Below, one piece after another: positions 1 to 6,169 of a stretch of DNA of 9,018 nt. The notes under the pieces were generated by a model. It had not been told where the DNA came from. It saw only the letters and a program-made list of their open reading frames with translations, and ran no database searches. The position numbers and the translations under genes are program-made. Location: assembly GCA_964561455.1 (NCBI GenBank), contig CAZLPS010000136.1:1-9018 (forward strand), in the 5' to 3' direction. The first letter of the stretch is position 1. Every line of letters begins with the position of its first letter. Origin of the DNA: JABDGR01 sp964561455 (GTDB lineage Bacteria; Verrucomicrobiota; Verrucomicrobiia; Opitutales; JABDGR01).

Positions 1-52
<52 letters not shown>

Positions 53-59
53 AAATTTC

Positions 60-992
60 ATGCGTAAAAACTTTCACTATTTGGCGAGCATAATTTTGCT
101 TACGGGCGTGGCTTTTGCGCAGGCACCGTCGGTGGGGACCGGGTCGGGCGCAACGGCGGGGACGGTTCCGGCGGCTGCAACCGCAACCTCCACGGCGCCG
201 GTGCCGGCCAAACTGGCGGCGCCTTTGCGGGTGGCGGTGGATCCGCATGCGGCGCCATTGATTTTCAAGACGGGGGACAAATATTCGGGGCTGGAGGCAG
301 ATTTTGCGCGGGGGCTGGGTGAGGCGCTGGGGCGGCCGGTGGTGTTTGTGGAGGGGACGCCGGCGAACCTGATCAATTTGCTGTTGAACGACAAGGCGGA
401 CATCGTGATGTCGGGGATGGCCATTAACCGGATGCGGCAGGTGCGGGCGGCGTTTTGCGACGCCTATTTGCGGATTGGCGAAGTGGCAGTGTGCCGGCTG
501 GCGGACATCGGAGTTTACAAAAACAATGGCAATCTCGTAAACCTCAAGACGGAAGTGGGGGTGGTGGCGGGGAGTTCGGGCGACGTGCTGGTGGGCGAAC
601 AATTCTCCTTTGCCTCGCGGAAGTCGTATGTGTCCAATGCGGCGGCGATGGAGGCGTTACTGGACAAGAAAGTGGACATCGTGGTGACTGGTTACCCGGA
701 GGCAATTTGGGAGAATTCGGAGAATGAGGCGGCGCTGGGAGTGGTGCCGACGCTGCTGAATCAGGAAGATTTGGCATGGGCGGTGCGGAAGGACGACGAT
801 GGGTTGCGCGCGGCCGCAAACGCCTATCTTGAGAAGCAGCATGCGGGCGGAACCCTCGCGACGATGGTGCGCAAGTGGGTGCCGGACGCCACCTCCGACG
901 CGATTGCGCCGCGGCCGGCGGCGCCTGCAGCCGCGCCCGCCCCGGCGGCGGGCAGCGCCAGTGTGCCGAAAGCGACGCCGAAAAAGAATTAG
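60..992 (+). CDS. Periplasmic family-3 solute-binding protein
   Basis: A 310-residue exported protein. Residues 1-20 form a signal peptide (basic MRK, hydrophobic LASIILLTGVAF, cleavage likely after AFA-20). An Ala/Thr/Pro-rich linker (21-54) follows, then a SBP_bac_3-type bilobal domain (about 55-275), and an Ala/Pro-rich tail (284-310). Family hallmarks are the first strand LRVAVD (56-61), G-x-E-x-D-F at 77-82, and DIVMSGMAINRMRQVRAAF (114-132), which matches the usual 'D-x-x-x-x-x-x-x-x-x-R ... F-S-x-P-Y' ligand segment with Arg124. The Asp that normally follows 'V-D-x-V-x-x' in lobe 2 and holds the ligand amino group appears to be Gly211 here (VDIVVTGYPEA), so the ligand may not be an ordinary alpha-amino acid. 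No permease or ATPase gene is adjacent. The ATG at 60 is preceded by AGGAG with 10-nt spacing. The stop overlaps the stop of the convergent lipoprotein gene by 4 bp. Confidence 0.85.
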   Translation: MRKNFHYLASIILLTGVAFAQAPSVGTGSGATAGTVPAAATATSTAPVPAKLAAPLRVAVDPHAAPLIFKTGDKYSGLEADFARGLGEALGRPVVFVEGTPANLINLLLNDKADIVMSGMAINRMRQVRAAFCDAYLRIGEVAVCRLADIGVYKNNGNLVNLKTEVGVVAGSSGDVLVGEQFSFASRKSYVSNAAAMEALLDKKVDIVVTGYPEAIWENSENEAALGVVPTLLNQEDLAWAVRKDDDGLRAAANAYLEKQHAGGTLATMVRKWVPDATSDAIAPRPAAPAAAPAPAAGSASVPKATPKKN

Positions 993-1570
993 TTTACGGG
1001 CCGGAGGAACTTGAAGGAACGGAGGAATTCACCGGCGGTGGTGGGATCGAGCTTCCCGGCGGGCGCAGTCACCTGCAAAACATAATAGCGGTTGCCAACG
1101 AGGAGGTAGCGGTTCATGTGGGCAAACGAACCATCATCGTTTCTGCCTGAGTCGTAATAGTCCCGCGCCACGGGGGCGGTCTGAATGAGATGCAAATTGG
1201 GCTGGAAGCCACCTTGGAAATTTTTCCACGGGCCTTCTTCGAAGAGAGCGGCCAGTTGGTCATGACTGAGATGTTCCAAGTCCACCGGAAATTCAACGTA
1301 AGCCACAACGAACTGGTGAATATCGTCCTGGCCGGCGAAGCCGTGGCCAGCAAACAGGTGGGACTGAATTTTCCCCAGAGCGGTGTTCATGGTGTAGGGA
1401 GCCGGAGACAAGTCCACTGGAGACTGGACGGAGAAATTGCCCTCTTCGGACTTAAATTCGACCGTTTCGGGTGGAGGCGGCGTGGGCGTGGGCGACTCCG
1501 TATGGCGACCACAAGCGGCGCACGCCAGCAGCCCCAGGAGGCCGGGCAACAGGAGGGGGCAAGTTTTCAT
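989..1570 (-). CDS. Putative lipoprotein, single-domain type (copy A)
   Basis: A 193-residue protein starting MKTCPLLLPGLLGLLACAAC. This is a short lipoprotein signal peptide; the lipidated cysteine is C17 (lipobox LLAC) or C20. A Pro/Thr-rich stretch (26-34) leads into a domain of about 155 residues beginning VEFKSEEGNFSVQSPVDL. It shares with the neighbouring lipoproteins the pattern F-x-S-x-x-G-x-F-S-V-x-x-P, then H-L-F-x-G-x-G and F-V-V-A-Y (87-91), and the ending R-Y-L-L-V-G-N-R-Y-Y followed by F-L-R-S-F-K. I do not recognise a defined function. The fold may be PsbP/Mog1-like, which is a guess from the pattern. The ATG at 1570 was preferred to the upstream in-frame ATG at 1627 because it places the signal peptide at the N-terminus. 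No Shine-Dalgarno site is visible. Confidence 0.75.
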   Translation of the reverse strand: MKTCPLLLPGLLGLLACAACGRHTESPTPTPPPPETVEFKSEEGNFSVQSPVDLSPAPYTMNTALGKIQSHLFAGHGFAGQDDIHQFVVAYVEFPVDLEHLSHDQLAALFEEGPWKNFQGGFQPNLHLIQTAPVARDYYDSGRNDDGSFAHMNRYLLVGNRYYVLQVTAPAGKLDPTTAGEFLRSFKFLRPVN

Positions 1571-1603
1571 GGCGAATCGAAAGGCGCAAGCCCGCCGGTA
1601 GAA

Positions 1604-1618
1604 GTGCCAATGACCTAT
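1604..1618 (-). promoter_or_regulatory. Upstream element of lipoprotein A (divergent copy of shared motif)
   Basis: On the minus strand this reads ATAGGTCATTGGCAC and ends about 33 nt before the start codon of copy A. It aligns with elements upstream of the other three paralogs (ATAAGTAATTGACTC before A', ATAACGAATTGACGC before B', TTAACGCATTGACGC before B). It is the most degraded copy, with TTGGCA in place of TTGACG, and no convincing -10 follows at normal spacing. The role is inferred from position and similarity only. Confidence 0.3.
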
Positions 1619-1661
1619 GGCCCACAATGAACGCGATTGGGGCGGACAACTCCCCGGAGAA

Positions 1662-2657
1662 CTAATTGGATGGAGGAAGGATTTTGAAAGAGTCCAAAAA
1701 CGCGGCGGAATCGGGGCTGGGGGATTTGCCGGGGACCATCACCTGAGTTTGGTAAAGGCGGCCGGGAGACAAATAAAGGCGGTATTGGGAGGTCAGCTGG
1801 TGGCCCTCTTCCGTGAAGGAAAAAGTGATTTCGCGGGCGGGACAGGAGCTATCGGGGAGGTTTTTTTCGGAGATCAGAGTGGCCTTGTCCCCGGCGAGGA
1901 TACGGTCGCGCATTCGGTCCAGAATGGGCTGGGGATCTTTGGATGCGAGTCCGGCGATGTCGGAAAACATGACCGTGTACATCGGGCCGCCCTCGCCGCC
2001 CATTACCAGGTGCAGAACAACGGGGGGCGTGCCTTGGGTTTGCTGGACGGTTTCAACGAGGGTCACGGGAGTAGTCACGGAAAAGCGGCCGCTGGTGGAG
2101 GTAAAAGCGACAGGACGGGTGGGATCGGGAACCGGTGGAGGCGGCAGGATCTTCACCGAGGTGAAAAAGGCATCTGCGGCGGACTGGTTGATTTGGCCGA
2201 GGGGGGCGCTGATGACGAATTGATAGGTACGATGGCCGACCAGGTAGATTCGCTCGTTGATGCTGACGTCCTGACCCTGACTTTTGCCGGAAGCAATAAT
2301 TTCGCGACCGGGATGGCCTTCGAGGGTGACCGTCTTTTCTGAAACGAGGGTGGCCTGCATTTTGGCGAGGACGCTGGCGCGTTTTTTGGTCAAGGTGTCC
2401 TCAGGAAAGTACTTTTCCTCATTGACGGACTCGTCGGAATACCCGACGACGAAGCCATGGGTTTTGCCGTTGCCAGTGAACAGGTGCATGGTGAGTTTGC
2501 CAATTTCACTGTCCACCTGGCGGACGGACTCAGTCAGTTCCACCGGGGACTCGAGGGAAAAGCGACCGGCGGCGGAAGTGAAAGGTTTGGCCTTCTGGGC
2601 ACAGCCCCCGGCCACGAACGAGGTGATAAACACCAAGAAAAGGAGGGGCAATTTCAT
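1662..2657 (-). CDS. Putative lipoprotein with two tandem domains (copy B)
   Basis: A 331-residue protein. The signal peptide MKLPLLFLVFITSFVAGGC carries lipobox AGGC, with lipidation expected at C19. Domain 1 spans about 26-171 and domain 2 about 185-327, joined by a Pro-rich linker (172-183). Each domain begins FTS-x-x-GRFS-[LV]-x-[ST]-P-V-x-L and ends with a Y-L-[VS]-[GP] segment and a final [ST]-[VF]-K-I-L-P-P. Domain 1 has E-G-H-P-G-R-E (113-119), where domain 2 has S-C-P-A-R-E (271-276). This arrangement resembles hypothetical lipoproteins common in planctomycetes and verrucomicrobia; no function is known to me. It is nearly collinear with B' (332 aa) and clearly paralogous. The in-frame ATG at 2720 was rejected because it would bury the signal peptide. 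A plausible promoter lies upstream, and no Shine-Dalgarno site is visible. Confidence 0.78.
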   Translation of the reverse strand: MKLPLLFLVFITSFVAGGCAQKAKPFTSAAGRFSLESPVELTESVRQVDSEIGKLTMHLFTGNGKTHGFVVGYSDESVNEEKYFPEDTLTKKRASVLAKMQATLVSEKTVTLEGHPGREIIASGKSQGQDVSINERIYLVGHRTYQFVISAPLGQINQSAADAFFTSVKILPPPPVPDPTRPVAFTSTSGRFSVTTPVTLVETVQQTQGTPPVVLHLVMGGEGGPMYTVMFSDIAGLASKDPQPILDRMRDRILAGDKATLISEKNLPDSSCPAREITFSFTEEGHQLTSQYRLYLSPGRLYQTQVMVPGKSPSPDSAAFLDSFKILPPSN

Positions 2658-2692
2658 GGGAGGGTTCGGCGATGCAAAGGCGGTTGTGAAGG

Positions 2693-2720
2693 AGCCTAAC
2701 GCCGGGAAAAAGGGCGTCAA
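2693..2720 (-). promoter_or_regulatory. Candidate sigma-70 promoter of lipoprotein B
   Basis: Reading the minus strand, TTGACG (2720-2715), a 16-bp spacer and TAGGCT (2698-2693) lie 35 nt before the ATG of copy B. The B' gene has nearly the same arrangement (TTGACG, 16 bp, TAAGCT). The -35 box sits in a 14-bp block (2714-2727) that matches the B' block at 13 of 14 positions. Conservation between paralogs strengthens a promoter that is only moderate by itself. Confidence 0.45.
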
Positions 2721-2781
2721 TGCGTTAACTGGTGGGCGGAAGGCAGCAGGCGAGGGCGTGGCGGAAAATTGGCGGCGAGGA

Positions 2782-3474
2782 TTAATTAGCAGACCTGAGG
2801 AGTTTCAAGGAATGGAGGAAACTGCCGGCGGTGGAGGCATCGAGCTGGCCGATGGGCGCATTGACCGCCAGAAAGTATACACAGTTGCCAGAGAAGCAGA
2901 AGTGGTTCAAAAGCTCGAGATTCGCCGTCGGGTCCTTGCCTGAGCCAAAGAAATCCCGCTGGCCAGGGTTGTCTTGCCCGAGAATGGGATTCGGCTGGAA
3001 CGGCGCGAGGTCCAGCGGTGGCGGGACTGGTTGTTTGACAAACAAATTATTTGCCAGGAGGCCATCGGCCGGCGGTGCGTCCAGCTTGCCGCTCGAAGGA
3101 TTAAATTGGAATCCACCCAGGAAATGGTTCCAGGGGCCGACTTGGAGCAACGCCGTGAGTTGTTCGGAGCTGAGGCGATCCAAGTTAATCGGGAAGACGA
3201 GGTACCCCGCGAGAAACTGATGAACATTTTGCTGCCCGACGAGACCGTGGCCGGAATACAAGTGGCCATGGATCGGCCCCAGGCTGGAGTCCATGCGAAA
3301 GGGCGTGGGCGACAAATCCACTGGGGTCAGGACGGAGAACTTTCCGTCCTCGGACTTAAATTCGAACACTTTGGGGGAGGCTGGCGAGGGCGATGCCGGC
3401 TCCGAGTGATCGCCACAGGCGGTGCAAAACAACAGCACCACAAGGGTGGGGAAAAGCCGGGGCCAAGATTTCAT
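2782..3474 (-). CDS. Putative lipoprotein, single-domain type with insertion (copy A')
   Basis: A 230-residue paralog of copy A. The signal peptide MKSWPRLFPTLVVLLFCTAC has cysteines at 17 and 20, as in A; C20, followed by Gly, is the likelier lipidation site because Phe precedes C17. A Ser/Pro linker precedes the domain opening VFEFKSEDGKFSVLTPVDLS. Compared with A there are about 37 extra residues (roughly 126-165, Pro- and Leu-rich) in the middle of the domain. The C-terminal core is less conserved: A has R-Y-L-L-V-G-N-R-Y-Y, while A' has H-F-C-F-S-G-N-C-V-Y (191-200). The reading frame is intact, so it may be a functional but diverging copy. The start at 3474 was chosen for the signal peptide over the in-frame ATG at 3513. 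Function unknown. Confidence 0.72.
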   Translation of the reverse strand: MKSWPRLFPTLVVLLFCTACGDHSEPASPSPASPKVFEFKSEDGKFSVLTPVDLSPTPFRMDSSLGPIHGHLYSGHGLVGQQNVHQFLAGYLVFPINLDRLSSEQLTALLQVGPWNHFLGGFQFNPSSGKLDAPPADGLLANNLFVKQPVPPPLDLAPFQPNPILGQDNPGQRDFFGSGKDPTANLELLNHFCFSGNCVYFLAVNAPIGQLDASTAGSFLHSLKLLRSAN

Positions 3475-3486
3475 GGGGTCCACAAG

Positions 3487-3521
3487 GCCATATCGCTGCC
3501 CATGGGGAGTCAATTACTTAT
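3487..3521 (-). promoter_or_regulatory. Upstream element and weak promoter of lipoprotein A'
   Basis: On the minus strand the shared motif ATAAGTAATTGACTC (3521-3507) contains TTGACT. A TATGGC follows after a 15-bp spacer (3492-3487), which is shorter than the usual 16-18 bp. The plus-strand run GTCAATT-NN-TTATCC recurs upstream of B' (4633-4646), supporting common origin of the two upstream regions. Confidence 0.35.
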
Positions 3522-3539
3522 CCATGGCGTGGGAGGGGC

Positions 3540-3581
3540 GGGAAATGGTGGACTGGCCAGAGGCGCAATCGCGGGTGGTGG
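3540..3581 (+). pseudogene. Short manA-like fragment (matches manA codons 41-55)
   Basis: The 42 bases at 3540-3581 match manA at 4807-4848 in 36 positions without a gap, counted by hand. Read in the manA frame they give EMVDWPEAQSRVV against EIVDRPEAQSRVA in ManA. Four of the six mismatches fall in third codon positions. The match stops at the B' stop codon, and there is no start, no upstream manA homology and no downstream continuation, so this is a relic and not a gene. It probably derives from a duplication or recombination that included the 5' end of manA. Chance similarity in GC-rich DNA cannot be fully excluded. Confidence 0.5.
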
Positions 3582-3582
3582 A

Positions 3583-4581
3583 TCAGGGCGCTGGCGGCAA
3601 AATCTTGAAGGAATCGAAAAAGGTCGCGGATTCGGGGCTGGGAGAACTGCCGGCAATGGACACTTGGGCCTGGTAATAGCGGCCGGGTGCCAGAAAGATC
3701 CGAGATCGGGCGGTCGTTAAATGGCCAACTTCCATGTATGTAAAAATAAGTTCCCGGGCGGGGCCGGAGCTGGCAGAGATTTTTCTTTCTGAAAGCAGGG
3801 TCGCCTTGCTGACAGCCAAAAGCCGGTCGCGCAATTTGTCCAAGGTGACCTCGGGGTCTTGACTGGCATTGGCAACCATGTCACGGTAGATGACCTGGTA
3901 TAAGGGTCCGCCTTCACCCCCGAGAAACAGGTGCAGCGCAATCGGTGTGGCCGTCGTATCCCTTTTCAGCGGGATTTCGCCCAGCGGCACCGGAGTGGTG
4001 ACGGAGAATCTTCCGTCGGGCGACAGGAATTCGAACGGTTGGGCGGGGATTGGTGGTGCAGGCTGGATTTTCAAGGAAGCGAAAAAGGCGTCCACGGCTG
4101 GTTGGTTGAATTGGCCCAGGGGCGCGGTCACATTGATTTGATAGGTGCGGTGGCCCACGAGGAAGATTCTTTCCTGGAGGCCGAAAGCTTGGCCGCTGCT
4201 CGAAAACGTGGCCGAGAATTCGCGACCGGGATGGCCGTCCAGGAGAATTTTTCTTTCGGAGGCGAGCTTGGCCTGGATAATTGCCAGAGCACCATCGCGT
4301 TTCAGGTCCAAAGTTTCCCCTGGAAAATATTTCTCCTCACTGATGGGCTCGTCAAAATAGGCAACCACAAAGGCATGGGTACGGCCCCGGCCCTCGAATA
4401 AATGCATGGTGACCTGGCCGGAATCGGTATCGTCAATTCGGACGGTCTCGGTGAGGTCCACGGGGGCTTCGAGGGAGAAACGGCCGACGGCGGAGGAAAA
4501 GGGTTTGGGCTTTGCGGTGCAAGCGCCCGTCATAATGGCCGTGGCAACGATCGCGAGAGAAAGAATAGGAAGCTGCAACAT
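3583..4581 (-). CDS. Putative lipoprotein with two tandem domains (copy B')
   Basis: A 332-residue protein and the first gene of the minus-strand lipoprotein block. The signal peptide MLQLPILSLAIVATAIMTGAC gives lipidation at C21. Domain 1 covers about 28-171 (PFSSAVGRFSLEAPVDLTE; D-G-H-P-G-R-E at 115-121; R-I-F-L-V-G-H-R-T-Y at 138-147). Domain 2 covers about 183-328 (FEFLSPDGRFSVTTPVPL; S-S-G-P-A-R-E at 271-277). It is paralogous to copy B along its whole length, roughly 60% identical by eye in domain 1. Function unknown; an outer-membrane-anchored or periplasmic protein is inferred from the lipoprotein signal. It is divergent from manA with 104 bp between the starts. No Shine-Dalgarno site is visible. 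Confidence 0.78.
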   Translation of the reverse strand: MLQLPILSLAIVATAIMTGACTAKPKPFSSAVGRFSLEAPVDLTETVRIDDTDSGQVTMHLFEGRGRTHAFVVAYFDEPISEEKYFPGETLDLKRDGALAIIQAKLASERKILLDGHPGREFSATFSSSGQAFGLQERIFLVGHRTYQINVTAPLGQFNQPAVDAFFASLKIQPAPPIPAQPFEFLSPDGRFSVTTPVPLGEIPLKRDTTATPIALHLFLGGEGGPLYQVIYRDMVANASQDPEVTLDKLRDRLLAVSKATLLSERKISASSGPARELIFTYMEVGHLTTARSRIFLAPGRYYQAQVSIAGSSPSPESATFFDSFKILPPAP

Positions 4582-4685
4582 ACGGATCGCCGGGGGTACA
4601 GCGTGGGGCAGCTTAGGCTGGCACCCGGCCGCGTCAATTCGTTATCCGTTTGCCATGGGGCGGCGGGTGAGCATTCTCAGCGATT
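4582..4685. promoter_or_regulatory. Divergent intergenic region between lipoprotein B' and manA
   Basis: This 104-bp spacer must carry the start signals of both genes. On the minus strand, TTGACG (4637-4632), a 16-bp spacer and TAAGCT (4615-4610) form a candidate B' promoter 28 nt from its ATG. For manA the best candidate is TTGCCA (4650-4655) with a poor -10 around 4672-4678, which would place transcription start almost at the ATG. The two candidate -35 boxes are only 12 bp apart, so the promoters may compete. No Shine-Dalgarno site is visible before manA. Confidence 0.4.
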
Positions 4686-5648
4686 ATGATGCCGAGGTTT
4701 TTGCGATTTGCGCCGATTTACCAGGAGCGGGTGTGGGGCGGGAGTGCGCTCCATGACGCGCTGGGGCGGGCGTTGCCGGCGGGCGGGAAGCCGATTGGGG
4801 AGAGTTGGGAAATCGTGGATCGGCCGGAGGCGCAGTCGCGGGTGGCGGGCGGGCCGTGGGCGGGGCGGACGTTAAGAGAATTGATGGAGAAGGAATCGGC
4901 GGCAGTGATGGGTCCGGGGTGGGACAAAACGAAGGTCTTTCCGATTTTGGTTAAGTGGCTGGATGCGCGGGAGCGGCTGTCACTGCAGGTGCATCCGCCG
5001 GCGGCGAAGGCAAAGGAATTGGGCGGTGAGCCGAAGACGGAGAATTGGTATGTGGCGGAGGCGGCGCCGGGGGCGGGGATGATCGCGGGGTTGAAGCGCG
5101 GCGTGACGCGGGCGCAATTTGAAAAGGAGTTGCGCGGCGGTGATTTGGAGAAACTTGTGCACCGGTTTCCGGCGAAGCGCGGGGAAAGTTTATTTGTGCC
5201 GAGCGGGCGGTTGCACGCGATTGACGCGGGTTTGCTGATTTTGGAGATCCAGCAAAATTCGGACACGACGTATCGCGTGTATGACTGGGGGCGGGTGGGG
5301 TTGGATGGGAAACCGCGGGCGTTGCATGTGGAGCAGTCGCTGGCGTCCATTGATTTTGAAGATTTTGAGCCGGGGCCGATTTCGGCGGGAAAAGATGAGA
5401 CGGTACTGGCGGAGTGCGAGCATTTTCGGTTGCGCCGGGTGTCGCTGGCGCCGGGGGCGGAACTAAAATTCGGTGGGAATGAGGAGCCGCGGATTGTGTC
5501 GGTGGCGGAGGGGCGAGTGACCACAGATGAATTACAATTAGGCGAGTTGGAGCGCGGGGCGAATGTGCTGGTGCCGTATGCGAGTGGGGTGGTGATGAGG
5601 GCGAAGGAGGCGAGCGTGGCGTTGGTGACGGATCGCTTTTCGAGCTAG
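4686..5648 (+). CDS. manA: Mannose-6-phosphate isomerase, class I
   Basis: A 320-residue cytoplasmic zinc enzyme that interconverts mannose 6-phosphate and fructose 6-phosphate, linking glycolysis to GDP-mannose and polysaccharide synthesis. The length fits the short Bacillus-type class I enzymes (about 315 aa). All family motifs are present: N-terminal P-I-Y-Q-E-R-V-W-G-G (10-19), G-E-S-W-E (38-42), SLQVHPPAAKA with zinc ligands Q101 and H103, K-T-E-N-W with E119, F-V-P-S-G-R-L-H-A-I with H177, and EIQQNSDTTYRVYDWGR with the catalytic Arg197. The C-terminal cupin-like part (about 236-320) is shorter and less conserved, as usual. Two ATG codons stand in tandem (4686 and 4689) and either may be the start. 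It is monocistronic in view: the lipoprotein block is divergent and the next gene convergent. Confidence 0.95.
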   Translation: MMPRFLRFAPIYQERVWGGSALHDALGRALPAGGKPIGESWEIVDRPEAQSRVAGGPWAGRTLRELMEKESAAVMGPGWDKTKVFPILVKWLDARERLSLQVHPPAAKAKELGGEPKTENWYVAEAAPGAGMIAGLKRGVTRAQFEKELRGGDLEKLVHRFPAKRGESLFVPSGRLHAIDAGLLILEIQQNSDTTYRVYDWGRVGLDGKPRALHVEQSLASIDFEDFEPGPISAGKDETVLAECEHFRLRRVSLAPGAELKFGGNEEPRIVSVAEGRVTTDELQLGELERGANVLVPYASGVVMRAKEASVALVTDRFSS

Positions 5649-5686
5649 GCGGATAATGGCGTGGCGGGAGAATTCGGTGGGTTTAT

Positions 5687-5771
5687 TAACCACAAAAACG
5701 CAAAAAGCGCATAAAACGCAGGTTGCCTGGGCGGACCCCATTTTTTGCGTCCTTTGCGTTTCTTGTGGTTA
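5687..5771. repeat. Imperfect inverted repeat (AACCACAA ... TTGTGGTT), possible bidirectional terminator
   Basis: The left arm begins AACCACAA (5688-5695) and continues with AACGCAAA-type runs to about 5718. The right arm (about 5741-5770) is its imperfect complement and ends TTGTGGTT (5763-5770). The arms are about 30 nt with a loop of about 22 nt. The element fills the gap between the convergent stops of manA and the small membrane protein gene, so its RNA hairpin could end transcription from either side. Similar AACCAC/ACGCAAA-rich intergenic repeats are, from memory, widespread in verrucomicrobial and planctomycete genomes. Confidence 0.7.
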
Positions 5772-5779
5772 GAAATTCT

Positions 5780-6028
5780 TCACGCGCGTTTGCGGCCGAG
5801 TTGGAGGATGGCGAGGAAGGCGGACAGGTTGGCGATGAAGAAAATGGTGTCGAGGAAGTTGCGGGGGAGGCCCCAGCCGAGGCCGAGAGCGAGGTCGTAG
5901 AAAACGTAGATGCCAAAGGTGACGGCCCAGGCAACGCCGATGTAGCGTTTGCGCTCGAAGACCATTTTCAGGGCAAGGATGAAGATGGCGAATTCGAGGC
6001 CGATGGAAACGACGTGTAATAAAGACAT
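5780..6028 (-). CDS. Small integral membrane protein, three predicted helices
   Basis: An 82-residue hydrophobic protein with no recognised family. Predicted transmembrane segments are at about 5-24 (HVVSIGLEFAIFILALKMVF), 30-48 (IGVAWAVTFGIYVFYDLAL) and 58-77 (FLDTIFFIANLSAFLAILQL). Basic residues lie between the first two helices (E25-R26-K27-R28) and at the C-terminus (R79-K80-R81), which suggests a cytoplasmic C-terminus by the positive-inside rule. Well-defined helices separated by charged turns are unlikely in a chance frame. The ATG at 6028 immediately follows the AGTG-type repeat upstream, and no Shine-Dalgarno site is seen. It converges on manA across an inverted repeat. Confidence 0.65.
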   Translation of the reverse strand: MSLLHVVSIGLEFAIFILALKMVFERKRYIGVAWAVTFGIYVFYDLALGLGWGLPRNFLDTIFFIANLSAFLAILQLGRKRA

Positions 6029-6032
6029 GGGA

Positions 6033-6079
6033 AAGTGTTTTAGTGCTTAGTGTTCTAGTGCTTAGTGGCTGGCGGGCGA
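6033..6079. repeat. AGTG-type repeat, left copy, with 15-bp internal duplication
   Basis: Contains TTTTAGTGCTTAGTG (6038-6052) followed directly by TTCTAGTGCTTAGTG (6053-6067), a 15-bp tandem duplication with one mismatch. Then comes GCTGGCGGGCGA (6068-6079). If the second 15-mer is removed, the remaining 32 bases are identical to 6727-6758, on the far side of the toxin-antitoxin genes. Confidence 0.9.
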
Positions 6080-6140
6080 GGAAGGCAATCTTATCTCTGT
6101 GGCTGAGTTCGAGGTGGCCACGAACGGGGTATCTTTGGTC

Positions 6141-6169
6141 TTGCCTGTGACGCATATACGTCTTAATAA
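6141..6169 (+). promoter_or_regulatory. Promoter of the toxin-antitoxin operon (leaderless start predicted)
   Basis: TTGCCT (6141-6146), a 17-bp spacer and TAATAA (6164-6169) form a good sigma-70 promoter. Transcription would begin near 6176, at or next to the ATG at 6177, so the mRNA should have essentially no 5' leader. No Shine-Dalgarno site is present, which is consistent. Confidence 0.6.

Noticed and set aside
1617..2342. A 241-codon plus-strand frame opposite lipoprotein B
   Set aside because: It is antisense to a gene with a clear signal peptide and paralogs. The translation is Gly-rich with no domain pattern, as expected for a shadow frame in GC-rich DNA.
2974..3720. A 248-codon plus-strand frame opposite A' and the end of B'
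   Set aside because: It overlaps two paralogous lipoprotein genes and the spacer between them, has no recognisable motif, and its composition reflects the opposite strand. The nearby manA-like fragment lies in another frame.
5686..5934. An 82-codon minus-strand frame ending NAKDAKNG...
   Set aside because: Its 3' part is the inverted repeat and its 5' part is out of frame with the convincing three-helix membrane protein gene.
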